DNA from: Planctomycetota bacterium
Lineage (GTDB): Bacteria > Planctomycetota > Phycisphaerae > Sedimentisphaerales > Anaerohalosphaeraceae
DNA length: 42,944 bases
NCBI GenBank assembly: GCA_019456225.1
Contig: VRUI01000044.1
Coordinates: forward strand, 1-42,944
Reading direction: 5' to 3'
Positions 7,890 through 15,857 of the stretch are shown here, piece after piece; the stretch's first letter is position 1, and each line of letters opens with the position of its first letter. A model generated the notes under the pieces. That model had not been told where the DNA came from, searched no databases, and saw only the letters and a list, made by a program, of their open reading frames with translations. Position numbers and translations under genes: made by a program.

Positions 7890-8480
7890 TTATCTTATCA
7901 TTCCTGCGAATCCCATGAAGGCCATTGTCAGGATTCCTGCTGTTATTAGTGTTATCGGTGCTCCCTGGAGGGCCTCGGGGACGTCTGAAAGCAGGAGGCT
8001 TTCGCGGATGCCTGCCATTATGCAGATGGCCATTGTAAAACCGATGCCTGCTCCGAAGCTCAGGACTACTGCTTCTACGAGACTTTCGATCTCCCAGAGG
8101 TTCAGGAATAGGCACAGCCCCATGATCGCACAGTTTGTCGTTATCAGCGGGAGGAACACGCCGAAGCTGTCGTACAGCGGCGGGAAGAATTTTCTTACGT
8201 ACATCTCGACGAGCTGGACGGCGCCGGCGATTACGAGAATGAAACAGACGAGCCTTAGAACCTGCAGGTTGTACTCCATGAGTATCATGTGGTCTATCAG
8301 CCAGGTGAGTGTTCCGCTAAGGGTGATTACGAATGTTACCGCACAACCCATGCCGAATGCCATGTCTATCCGGCCCGATACGCCGAGGTATGGGCAGATG
8401 CCGAGAAACTTCGTGAAGACGAGGTTGTTTACAACGACTACCGATATGAAACCAAGTACTAATGCTTGAAATGTATCCAT
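7890..8480 (-). CDS. rnfA: Rnf complex membrane subunit RnfA
   Basis: RnfA is a six-helix integral membrane subunit. With RnfE it forms the inverted pair that carries the membrane 2Fe-2S centre in the Rnf/Nqr core. Its 196 residues are the usual length. The family blocks NNLVFTKFLGICPYLGVS (about 19-36) and TTNCAIMGL (about 113-121) each contain the conserved Cys. The ATG at 8480 is the natural family start. It is flanked on both sides by repeat-containing spacers. Confidence 0.96.
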   Translation of the reverse strand: MDTFQALVLGFISVVVVNNLVFTKFLGICPYLGVSGRIDMAFGMGCAVTFVITLSGTLTWLIDHMILMEYNLQVLRLVCFILVIAGAVQLVEMYVRKFFPPLYDSFGVFLPLITTNCAIMGLCLFLNLWEIESLVEAVVLSFGAGIGFTMAICIMAGIRESLLLSDVPEALQGAPITLITAGILTMAFMGFAGMIR

Positions 8481-8490
8481 TATTTTAAAA

Positions 8491-8538
8491 TCCTAATTTC
8501 TAAATTCTAAATTCTAAACAAATTCAAAATTCGAATTG
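8491..8538. repeat. 7-bp-period tract (unit TTCTAAA), rnfE-rnfA spacer
   Basis: The tract reads TCCTAAT, TTCTAAA three times, CAAATTC, AAAATTC and GAATTGT, all in one 7-bp phase. It occupies most of the spacer between rnfE and rnfA. Confidence 0.65.
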
Positions 8539-8562
8539 TTTAATTTTCAAAACAGGTTGCGT

Positions 8563-9189
8563 TTATGCTTTCTTTTTGTTTATCAGGTTTACTGCTCCGA
8601 GCAGCAGACCCAGTGTTACGAATGCTCCTACGGGCATTGCCATTGCTGCCCATGGTGTGTACCATCCGCCGGTTTCGGCGTTTGCTAAAATTGTAATGTT
8701 GAGTACCTTGCCTGTTGAGATCAATTCCCGGATGCCTGCCAGTACCGCCAGGGTCAGTGTAAAGCCGATGCCGTTTCCGATTGCGTCGGTTATACTTACT
8801 ACTATACCGTTTTTGCTGGCACATGCTTCTGCGCGGCAGATGATCAGGCAGTTTACGATAATCAGTGGGATGAATGGGCCCAGTTTTGCGCTCATGTCAG
8901 GTAGATACGCTTTCAGTGCGAGGTCTGCGATAGTGACGAATACTGAGATCGTCAGTGTGAACATGAGGATTCGCAGATGCGGCTTTAGCAGGTTTCGCAT
9001 CAGGCTGATCACTATGTTCGAGCATATCAGTACGAAGAGTACGCTTGCGCCCATTGTCAGTGCGGCAGCGACGGTCGTGGTGACCGCAAGTGTCGGGCAC
9101 ATTCCGAGCAGCAGTGCGAAGACCGGGTTTTCCTTCCAGATGCCCGCGAAGAACGTTTGGCCTAATGATATTTGTTTGTCGTTTGCCAT
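8563..9189 (-). CDS. rnfE: Rnf complex membrane subunit RnfE
   Basis: RnfE is the second six-helix membrane subunit, homologous to RnfA in inverted topology. Its 208 residues are typical. The block ENPVFALLLGMCPTLAVT (about 16-33) and VNCLIICRAEA (about 111-121) hold the conserved Cys residues near the membrane 2Fe-2S site. The start codon directly abuts the rnfG stop codon at 9190, indicating translational coupling. Confidence 0.96.
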   Translation of the reverse strand: MANDKQISLGQTFFAGIWKENPVFALLLGMCPTLAVTTTVAAALTMGASVLFVLICSNIVISLMRNLLKPHLRILMFTLTISVFVTIADLALKAYLPDMSAKLGPFIPLIIVNCLIICRAEACASKNGIVVSITDAIGNGIGFTLTLAVLAGIRELISTGKVLNITILANAETGGWYTPWAAMAMPVGAFVTLGLLLGAVNLINKKKA

Positions 9190-9804
9190 TTATAAAAGGC
9201 CTTTCTCTTTCAAAACAGCCTTTACCTGGCTGATGTATGTATTGAATATCGATACCACAGCGTCGCTTGTAACCGTCGCTCCGCTTATGGCTATGATCTC
9301 GACGTCAGGATTGCCGTAGTCGCCTATCTTTGACAGGGTTAGTTCTTCTGCGGGAGTGCCTGGGAACTGGGTTACGAATTTGTGATTTTTTTTGCCGATC
9401 TTGTCGCCGAAGCCGGGGGTTTCGTTGCTGGAAAGAACGCCGAAACCTTTGATGGTCTCGAATTTTGCGTCGACAGCGATAACGAGTTTGATCTTGTCGG
9501 CGAAACCAGAACCGACTGCCTCGAAGGCCCAACCGATAGTATTTCCTGCTTCGTCTACACCTCTTTTGAGGCTTTTGACCTCTATGTCTTTGCCTTTTGC
9601 GGATTTAATTTTGATCGGTTTATCGCTGACGGTCTGGAAATCCGCGGCGCCTTCTACCATTGCACCTGCCAGATCGCTGAACTTTTTCGCCTGCTGCTCT
9701 TTGATCAGCGGGTCGAGGTATTCGTTTGTACCGGCAAGCAGAAGACCGAATGCGAGTGAGGCGACTATTAGGAGCCAGCTTTTTTCGATGAAATTCTTAA
9801 TCAT
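9190..9804 (-). CDS. rnfG: Rnf complex flavoprotein subunit RnfG
   Basis: RnfG is a periplasmic FMN-bearing electron carrier anchored by one N-terminal helix (about 10-27). Its 204 residues carry the FMN-binding domain, which ends in ISGATVTS; Thr177 of SGAT is the expected site of covalent FMN attachment by ApbE. The block ETPGFGDKI (about 128-136) is also diagnostic. Its start overlaps the rnfD stop by 8 bp, so the two are coupled. The ApbE encoded at 3384-4400 is the likely modifying enzyme. Confidence 0.95.
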   Translation of the reverse strand: MIKNFIEKSWLLIVASLAFGLLLAGTNEYLDPLIKEQQAKKFSDLAGAMVEGAADFQTVSDKPIKIKSAKGKDIEVKSLKRGVDEAGNTIGWAFEAVGSGFADKIKLVIAVDAKFETIKGFGVLSSNETPGFGDKIGKKNHKFVTQFPGTPAEELTLSKIGDYGNPDVEIIAISGATVTSDAVVSIFNTYISQVKAVLKEKGLL

Positions 9805-10915
9805 TTTTTTTGCCTCCTGAAGGGACGAGCTTGCACATTCTTTCGATGAGCGGGCTAAGTGCGTTCATCAGCAGTACCGCGAACATTACGCCTTCCGGGT
9901 AGCCGCCGATGTTTCTGATGAGGACTATTACTACTCCGATCCCGATTCCGAAAATCCACATTCCTTTTCTGGTCAACGGTGCGGTTACCGGGTCGGTTGC
10001 TATAAAGATCGCACACATTAACATGCCGCCGCTTAATAAGTGGAATAATGGGTCGGCGTATTTTTCGGGGCTGATGGCCCAGAAGATGGCTGCGAACGCG
10101 GCGGCTGAACCAAGAACGGCGGTTGGGATTACATAGGTTATCGTTTTTCTAAACAGCATATATGCCCCTCCGAGGAGCATTGCCAGTGCACTTGTCTCGC
10201 CGAGACATCCGCCGACGCCGCCAAGAAAGTTTGCATTTCTAAGTGAAGCGGTGGCGCTGATGCTGCCGGCAGCAGTTTGTGCAGCCTTATCGATCTGAGC
10301 CTTATACTTTGTGTCTGATTGCCCGTTGTCTGCCTTTTCGAGTTTGTTGACGGCTTTTGCCTGGGCCTGCTTTGCCTTTATGGCTCCTTTGGACCATGCC
10401 AGCGGGGTTGCCTGGGTGACAGCGTCTGCATCGGCTGCGACGGATACTTCGATCTTTGGCATATCGGCGTCTATCGTTGCCGGTACCATCCAGGTTGTCA
10501 TCAACCCGCCGAGGCTTGCGGCCATGAATGTTCTGGCGACCATCGCGGGGTTGAAGATGTTCGAACCGAGGCCGCCGAATACCATTTTGCCGATGGCGAT
10601 AGCGACTGCACCGCCGATAGCTGCCGCCCAGATGGGAATCGAAGCCGGAAGCGAGAAGGCGAGGATAATGCCTGTTACGACGGCGCTTAGATCGCCTAGA
10701 GTGTTTGGCTTTTTGCGGACGATGTTGCAAATCCACTCGGTTAACATGCATGATATTACGCATGCCGCGATGACAAATACCGCCTGGAGGCGGAAGAATA
10801 TTACAGCCGCGACCATCGGAAAAGCAAGACCGATCACGACGTCGAGCATGATGCTGCGGGTCGAGTGAGCCTTACTTATATGCGGACTTGGTGAAACTGT
10901 TATGTTGTCTAACAT
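9797..10915 (-). CDS. rnfD: Rnf complex membrane flavoprotein RnfD
   Basis: RnfD is a multi-helix subunit (372 residues) with covalently bound FMN, related to NqrB. Diagnostic parts are the N-terminal SPSPHISKAHSTRSIM and the DAVTQATPLAW motif, where Thr170 of ATPL is the expected flavinylation site. A long Ala/Lys-rich periplasmic insertion (about 175-220, including KAKQAQAKAVNKLEKADNGQ) follows the flavin site and is larger than I recall for most RnfD proteins. The start at 10915 is the family-typical one. The upstream spacer holds hairpin-repeat copy 2. Confidence 0.94.
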   Translation of the reverse strand: MLDNITVSPSPHISKAHSTRSIMLDVVIGLAFPMVAAVIFFRLQAVFVIAACVISCMLTEWICNIVRKKPNTLGDLSAVVTGIILAFSLPASIPIWAAAIGGAVAIAIGKMVFGGLGSNIFNPAMVARTFMAASLGGLMTTWMVPATIDADMPKIEVSVAADADAVTQATPLAWSKGAIKAKQAQAKAVNKLEKADNGQSDTKYKAQIDKAAQTAAGSISATASLRNANFLGGVGGCLGETSALAMLLGGAYMLFRKTITYVIPTAVLGSAAAFAAIFWAISPEKYADPLFHLLSGGMLMCAIFIATDPVTAPLTRKGMWIFGIGIGVVIVLIRNIGGYPEGVMFAVLLMNALSPLIERMCKLVPSGGKKND

Positions 10916-10936
10916 ATATTTTCGTTCCTGTTTTTT

Positions 10937-11027
10937 AAATCAAAATTATGGAATCGCCTTCGGCGATGCGATTTTATCAGCATGGGCACAGCCCATCCTA
11001 CCGCTATCCCTGCGCTTGCGCTTCGGG
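10937..11027 (-). repeat. triple-hairpin repeat, copy 2 (rnfC-rnfD spacer)
   Basis: This is the second copy of the element at 7791-7882, in the same orientation. It begins 7 bp after the rnfC stop codon, and the three hairpins occur in the same order (C-rich, ATGGGC/GCCCAT, ATCGCC/GGCGAT). Differences fall mostly in loops and linkers: a TTT versus TTC loop, and CATTA versus CGCTA linkers. Confidence 0.75.
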
Positions 11028-11034
11028 CTTTTAT

Positions 11035-12390
11035 TTACTTAGGCATTCTTTTTTTTTCGCGCGCTACCAGTATTTTTCCTGTGTTTATGTAGCCCTTTAT
11101 TTCTATGTTTGCCGGGCAGATGTAGCTGCAGCAGCCGCACTCTATGCATGTGTTCATGTGGTACTGCTGGGCGATATCAAAATGGCCGAACTTTACTGCG
11201 TGTGCGATTTTTGTCGGATTAATATTTGCCGGGCAGACGTCGAGACACCTTCCGCACCTTATACAGGCGGTTTCGCGGTTCTCAAATTTTGCGCGGGTGA
11301 TAGATTTTTTGGTCAGGACGGTTATCGCTCCACCTGTCTTTGTTATCGGGGTTGAAAGGTCTGCGATAGCGAATCCCATCATCGGTCCGCCGAGCAGGAC
11401 TTTTGAGGCGCCCTCTGTAAGGCCGCCGCACAGGTCGATGAGTTCGCTGACCGAGGTGCCGACCGGGACATAGAAATTGCCGGGATTGTTTATTCCTTCG
11501 CCTGTTACGGTTACGACTCTGTGGGTGAGGGGCTCGTTGAATACTACCGCTTCGGCGATCGCGGCACAGGTGCAGACGTTAATGACCAGCACGCCGATCA
11601 TTGGCGGGATTCCGCCGGCTGGTACGTCTTCGTCCAGGATCGACTTGATGAGCTGGCGTTCGCCGCCCTGGGGGTATTTGGTTTTGACGGGGCAGACTTC
11701 GATGCCTTCACAGCCTTTGCCGTTTGCCAGTGCTTCTTTGACGGTTGCAATCGCTTTGGGTTTGTTGTCTTCTATACCAATATATACGTTATCGCATCCG
11801 GAGATCTGGCGGACGAGCTTTACTCCTGCGATGAACTGGTTTGTCCATTCTAGCATTACGCGGTAGTCGCAGGTGATGAACGGCTCGCACTCGCAGGCGT
11901 TTACAATGATCGCTCTTTTTTCGGGTTTTGCGCCGGGGTCGACCTTTACGCGGGTGGGAAAACCGGCTCCGCCCATGCCGACTATGCCGGCGTTGCGGAT
12001 TGCGTCGCCGATCTGGGCGGCTGAGTATTGTTTTTCGTCGAAATTTTCGTCGAATTTTTCCGGGCATGGGAATTTTTGTGTGTCGGTCTCGGGGTCTACG
12101 TCGATAACTATCGCCATTTCACGGCCGAGAACGGGGTGAGACTGCAAAACTATGTCTTTAACGGTTCCGCTTACGGGGGAATGTACCGGGGCAGAAACGA
12201 ACGCGTCAACGTCGCCGATCAACTGGCCGGCGGTGACTGTGTCTCTTTTGGCTACGAGGGGTTTGCAAATTGCACCGATGTGCTGGCTGAGCATTACGGC
12301 GACCTGTTTTGGATGGGCGAGCGGGGTGATTTCGCAATTTTCCGTGAGCTCTTTGTAGTCAGGCGGGTGAACACCGCCTGGAAACGTCAT
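11035..12390 (-). CDS. rnfC: Rnf complex NADH-binding subunit RnfC
   Basis: RnfC is the peripheral NADH/FMN subunit, 451 residues. The N-terminal GGVHPPDYKELT and the barrel-sandwich block APVHSPVSGTV (about 67-77) are typical. A GxGxxG-type flavin/NADH region follows (GMGGAGFPTRVKV, about 138-150). Two 4Fe-4S ferredoxin motifs close the protein: CIRCGRCLDVCP and CIECGCCSYICP. It is the second gene of the operon, 8 bp after the RseC-like gene. Confidence 0.96.
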   Translation of the reverse strand: MTFPGGVHPPDYKELTENCEITPLAHPKQVAVMLSQHIGAICKPLVAKRDTVTAGQLIGDVDAFVSAPVHSPVSGTVKDIVLQSHPVLGREMAIVIDVDPETDTQKFPCPEKFDENFDEKQYSAAQIGDAIRNAGIVGMGGAGFPTRVKVDPGAKPEKRAIIVNACECEPFITCDYRVMLEWTNQFIAGVKLVRQISGCDNVYIGIEDNKPKAIATVKEALANGKGCEGIEVCPVKTKYPQGGERQLIKSILDEDVPAGGIPPMIGVLVINVCTCAAIAEAVVFNEPLTHRVVTVTGEGINNPGNFYVPVGTSVSELIDLCGGLTEGASKVLLGGPMMGFAIADLSTPITKTGGAITVLTKKSITRAKFENRETACIRCGRCLDVCPANINPTKIAHAVKFGHFDIAQQYHMNTCIECGCCSYICPANIEIKGYINTGKILVAREKKRMPK

Positions 12391-12398
12391 TTTACCTT

Positions 12399-12725
12399 TT
12401 ATTTCGATTTTTCGTCTCCTTCATTTTCTATTAGACATTCGTCACTGCTTCGAGTTGATATAAGCCTCAGGGCTATTACATAGATCGAACATACAAGCAG
12501 AGCGCCAATCACACTAATCATTGTCCGGGCATTGTTACCGGTGATCCTGGAGCCGAGCATTTTGTCGAATACGGCTAATCCGAGAGCAAAAATCAGTATC
12601 GGAACCAGAAAAGCGGCAATCGACCTGATCGCCACGAAAGAACCTTCGGCGTTGCCAATCGCCTGATACATACTTTTGCAATCATGATGCTGGGGGCAGC
12701 CGGAACAATTATCATTTTTACTCAT
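12399..12725 (-). CDS. RseC/MucC-like small membrane protein heading the rnf operon
   Basis: This 108-residue protein has an N-terminal Cys cluster CX2CX5C (Cys7, Cys10, Cys16: CSGCPQHHDC) and two membrane helices (about 29-52 and 67-90). The same spacing occurs in E. coli RseC (CSSCASRAGC), which also has two helices and is part of the Rsx (Rnf-like) SoxR-reducing system. The beta-rich domain normally found between the Cys cluster and the helices in RseC is missing. Its position, 8 bp before rnfC and behind the operon promoter, supports a role in Rnf assembly or function. Homology to RseC is an inference from a short motif plus context. Confidence 0.65.
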   Translation of the reverse strand: MSKNDNCSGCPQHHDCKSMYQAIGNAEGSFVAIRSIAAFLVPILIFALGLAVFDKMLGSRITGNNARTMISVIGALLVCSIYVIALRLISTRSSDECLIENEGDEKSK

Positions 12726-12755
12726 TATTTTTCTTTCCTATATTTGTAAGGGAGA

Positions 12756-12784
12756 CTTATAATGGTTTTTGCCTGAAGTTTCAA
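12756..12784 (-). promoter_or_regulatory. sigma70-type promoter of the rnf operon
   Basis: On the minus strand, TTGAAA (12779-12784) and TATAAG (12756-12761) are separated by 17 bp, about 30 bp before the first start codon at 12725. Confidence 0.65.
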
Positions 12785-12833
12785 GTTATTTTTTTAGTAT
12801 TTGCTCTCAACGGCCGATTTGATAAGTATGAGA

Positions 12834-12861
12834 GATATCAGATATTAGATATTTGATGTAG
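12834..12861. repeat. 7-bp-period tract (unit like GATATTA)
   Basis: Heptamers GATATCA, GATATTA, GATATTT and GATGTAG run in phase, about 40 bp upstream of the M48 gene. Confidence 0.6.
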
Positions 12862-12902
12862 GACAAGGGTATTGCTTATGTTTTATTTAGGAGATTAGAG
12901 AA

Positions 12903-13697
12903 ATGCATAAAACTGTATTATTATTGTTATTGATCATTTTATCGTTATTGACTGGTTGCGTGACTAATCCTATTACAGGCGAAAAGGAGTTCAATTTCAT
13001 CTCCGAGTCTCAGGAGATGCAGATCGGCAGACAGTATGCACCTGAGATCGAAAAGCAAATGGGCAGTAAGATCAAAGACCCAGATATCCAGAATTATATT
13101 GCCGGTATTGGAGCTAAAATAGTTCGCGTAAGTCATATGCCGGACAGGGATTTTAAGTTTGCCGCTTTAGATCACAAATCTGTCAATGCTATGGCACTTC
13201 CGGATGGCTCTATCTATATTACACGGGGAATGCTGGAAACCATGACCAGCGAGGCTCAACTGGCCTCTGTTCTTGCGCATGAGGCTGTGCATGTGACGGC
13301 GAGGCATGTTTCATTGGCTATGAGCAAACAGATCGGGTTCGATTTGCTGCTTTCGATTGTCGCGTCCAAAACGGAAATGGGGACAATGAGTAAAACCATC
13401 GCTAATTACGGCAAACAGATCATCAGCCTGAGATTCAGCAGGGATGACGAACATGAAGCCGATGTTGGCGGGCTTGATTACATGATAAAGGCCGGTTATA
13501 ATCCTAACGCTTTTGTTGAGGTAATGGAAATACTGGAAAAGCAGAGCAAAACAAAGCCTATCGAGTTTCTGTCGTCACATCCGCTGCCGGCGAGGCGCAA
13601 GGAAGACTTAAAAATGCGGATCCGAAATAAGAGACTATCGAAAAATCTTATGGTTGGCGAGAGTGAGTATAAGAAGAATGTTTTAGATAAGCTTTGA
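12903..13697 (+). CDS. M48-family metalloprotease lipoprotein (BepA/LoiP-like)
   Basis: This is a zinc metalloprotease of 264 residues. A lipoprotein signal ends at Cys19 (SLLTGC). The N-terminal NPITGEKEF block is typical of exported M48 proteins. The zinc site is HEAVH (126-130), with the third ligand in EHEAD (Glu183). A C-terminal SSHPLPARR block matches the family's substrate-cleft segment. It lacks the TPR tail of BepA, so it resembles the shorter LoiP/YcaL type used in envelope protein quality control. AGGAG lies 7-8 bp before the ATG. The ankyrin lipoprotein follows within 56 bp on the same strand and may be cotranscribed. Confidence 0.92.
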   Translation: MHKTVLLLLLIILSLLTGCVTNPITGEKEFNFISESQEMQIGRQYAPEIEKQMGSKIKDPDIQNYIAGIGAKIVRVSHMPDRDFKFAALDHKSVNAMALPDGSIYITRGMLETMTSEAQLASVLAHEAVHVTARHVSLAMSKQIGFDLLLSIVASKTEMGTMSKTIANYGKQIISLRFSRDDEHEADVGGLDYMIKAGYNPNAFVEVMEILEKQSKTKPIEFLSSHPLPARRKEDLKMRIRNKRLSKNLMVGESEYKKNVLDKL

Positions 13698-13715
13698 AAT
13701 GTATAATGATGGAAA

Positions 13716-13729
13716 CGGCCTTGCGGCCG
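13716..13729 (+). other. short post-stop hairpin
   Basis: CGGCC/GGCCG with a TTGC loop lies 18 bp after the M48 stop codon and is followed by an A+T-rich stretch with TTTT. It could be a weak terminator or a member of the post-stop hairpin group. Confidence 0.4.
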
Positions 13730-13753
13730 AGGCAATTTTATTAAAGGGTTATT

Positions 13754-14419
13754 ATGCGAAATTTTGTTATTTTTGTTTTGTTTTCTGTGTTGATATTATT
13801 TTCTGGCTGCATTGATGATAATGAGGTTTTGCCGGAGGTCGTTGATGTTCCTGATGAGGTGGTTGCAGAGCCTGTTGATCCTGTTGAGCCTAATGATCCT
13901 GCCGAGATTGTTAAGCCTGTTAAGACTACTGGACCGGAGTTTTTTCAAGCTGCTTTAAATGGTAAGATCGTTACTGTCAAGGCGGCGATCGATAACGGGA
14001 TCGATGTTAACTTGCTGGATGCCGAAAAGCGATGTGCTGTTATGCTTGCCGCTTATAACGGGCATACTGATGTTGTCAGCCTTCTTATAAAAAATGGAGC
14101 GAAAGTTAATTATGCTGACAAATTCGGGCGGACGGCACTTATGTTTGCCGCCAGCGGGGACAATCCAGAGACTGTAAAACTGCTGCTGGAAAACAAGGCG
14201 AATGTAAATGCCGCCGACAGTGTTGATCACTTTACAGCGTTTATGTACGCCGCTGCCGAAGGACGGCTGGAAGTTGTCAGGCTACTGCTCGAAAATAAAG
14301 CCGACTGGAAAATGGTCGATGTCGAAGGGGATACGGCACGAAAGTTTGCCCGCAATAATGGCCATAGCAGGGTTGTTGAGCTTATTGACGTATACGCGGC
14401 GAAAGAGGATAAGGAGTAA
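13754..14419 (+). CDS. ankyrin-repeat lipoprotein
   Basis: This 221-residue protein has a lipoprotein signal with lipidated Cys19 (LFSGC). A Pro/Val/Glu-rich linker follows (about 25-60, repeated VDP/VEP/NDP units). Four to five ankyrin repeats span about 63-215; repeat cores such as AVMLAAYNGHTDVVSLLI and TALMFAASGDNPETVKLLL are clear. It should be tethered to a membrane with the ankyrin domain in the periplasm, binding a protein partner. A good AAGGG ribosome binding site precedes the ATG. Proximity to the M48 protease suggests, without proof, a shared envelope role. Confidence 0.85.
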   Translation: MRNFVIFVLFSVLILFSGCIDDNEVLPEVVDVPDEVVAEPVDPVEPNDPAEIVKPVKTTGPEFFQAALNGKIVTVKAAIDNGIDVNLLDAEKRCAVMLAAYNGHTDVVSLLIKNGAKVNYADKFGRTALMFAASGDNPETVKLLLENKANVNAADSVDHFTAFMYAAAEGRLEVVRLLLENKADWKMVDVEGDTARKFARNNGHSRVVELIDVYAAKEDKE

Positions 14420-14439
14420 AGCGTAAGGCCAATATCCGG

Positions 14440-15654
14440 CTAAATGCCGAAGCTTTTTAGAGCCGGCTCCAAAAGATATGCGATAACCTTACCTTCTCCT
14501 TCTCGCGTTTCGAATGCTGCAGCTCCTCCATACGTAATTATTTTTTTGCCTTTGGCAAGAAGTTTTCGTGATGAGTCACGAACTTGCAGATCAAGTTGAA
14601 GGTCTCCTTCGGCAGTAAGCCTGAGATATATAGTGATAATTCTATTGCTTGTGCGGCCATTCGGATTGGCTGAGCCAAACCACATATTGGTCACATCGAC
14701 CGACTTATCGTCTTTGACTTTCATGATCGCCATCCTGTTGGTATTGTATGATATCGCGCATAATGCTTCTTTCAGTTTTCGCGATTGGTAACCGGCGAAC
14801 GGTTGTGTCAGATGGGAATTATATCTAATCTCCCGAGCAGAACCATCGACCATACGTAAAACTAAAAAGCGATCCGGTGGATTAACTTCAAACCTTTGCA
14901 AGCTGGAAGATGTCATTTTCGGTGCTTTTTTGATCAGCGATATAATCCCTTCGATCTCCTGGCGGGAGTCGGTGCCGAATTTTTTGGACAGATTTCTTTT
15001 AACGGGTTCTTGCTCGATCCAATCGAGGCGATAAATCCGCATAATAGCAATATCTTTCGGGGCAATTTTTTTAAGGAAGGCAATGTCGATAGGAATGGTA
15101 GGAGTGGTAGGAGTGATAGGAGCGATAATTACTTTTTTCCCCGGCACAAAGGGTTTCATCTTTTTATATTTGCCATATTTTTTAAAATAGGCTTCCTGCT
15201 CTTTTCGCTGTTTTTCGAATCGCGCATTGTCACGGACAGTCAGGTCGTAAGGGTGGTTTAATAAGTCAACGGGATCGACCGCTTTGGACTTGGGCTTCTT
15301 GATATATCCTATAAGCACCAGTGTCCCGCTTTGATCCTGAATATAGAATGTTCCTTCCTGGCCGACCGTCGGGACGTTAAACTCAGCTTTATATATGACA
15401 TTTTTACCAGGATTTTTATGCTTGAACGAAAATTCCTTATCCTTAAGTTTACCCTTGAGGATTTTCGAAACCGCGGCACTGACCGGAAATGTATTGTTGT
15501 ACTTTTCAACGGTTTCGATCTTAGTGACTGTGCCCCTGAAAACGAGCGTACTTTTTTTGTATAGTTGCTCGGGAGTGTATTTGCTGCCCCGCGTTTCCGC
15601 AAAACACGGCTGCATAAAACAGAAAATCGCCAATAGAATCGCCAGTCTCTTCAT
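14440..15654 (-). CDS. exported protein of unknown function
   Basis: This 404-residue protein has a clear signal peptide (1-19, ending CFAE). Residues about 32-95 (TLVFRGTVTKIETVE to about FSFKHKNPG) look like a small beta-barrel of the OB/NTR type found in exported proteins, but this is a weak impression. A low-complexity linker of alternating Pro/Thr/Ile (PITPTTPTIPI, about 180-190) separates it from a C-terminal beta-rich half with no motif I recognise. The ATG at 15654 follows GAAAGGG seven bases upstream. It converges with the ankyrin gene and has no operon partner. Confidence 0.65.
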   Translation of the reverse strand: MKRLAILLAIFCFMQPCFAETRGSKYTPEQLYKKSTLVFRGTVTKIETVEKYNNTFPVSAAVSKILKGKLKDKEFSFKHKNPGKNVIYKAEFNVPTVGQEGTFYIQDQSGTLVLIGYIKKPKSKAVDPVDLLNHPYDLTVRDNARFEKQRKEQEAYFKKYGKYKKMKPFVPGKKVIIAPITPTTPTIPIDIAFLKKIAPKDIAIMRIYRLDWIEQEPVKRNLSKKFGTDSRQEIEGIISLIKKAPKMTSSSLQRFEVNPPDRFLVLRMVDGSAREIRYNSHLTQPFAGYQSRKLKEALCAISYNTNRMAIMKVKDDKSVDVTNMWFGSANPNGRTSNRIITIYLRLTAEGDLQLDLQVRDSSRKLLAKGKKIITYGGAAAFETREGEGKVIAYLLEPALKSFGI

Positions 15655-15857
15655 AATCAGACCCTTTCAAAATGAAATATTCCCACTTATGGTTTTAAGA
15701 CGTGAATATGCGGAAAACGTTACAGAAAAAACCGTTTTTGCCAGAAAATAGTCGATAACGCCTATGTTTTGCACATAATCGCAAGAAGGGACTGCTCTGC
15801 AACACCAGAAATGCTAAAAAACCGGGCATTAATTCTGAAAATCAAGAAATAGTATCC

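Noticed and set aside
7837-8469. Plus-strand frame opposite rnfA (and similar ones opposite rnfE, rnfG, rnfD)
   Set aside because: These are shadow frames of the membrane subunits. Their hydrophobic or basic composition reflects the complementary strand, not a gene.
15088-15126. 9-bp-period repeat (GGAGTGGTA-like) in the 14440-15654 gene
   Set aside because: It is the coding sequence of a Pro/Thr linker and does not belong to the intergenic 7-bp class.
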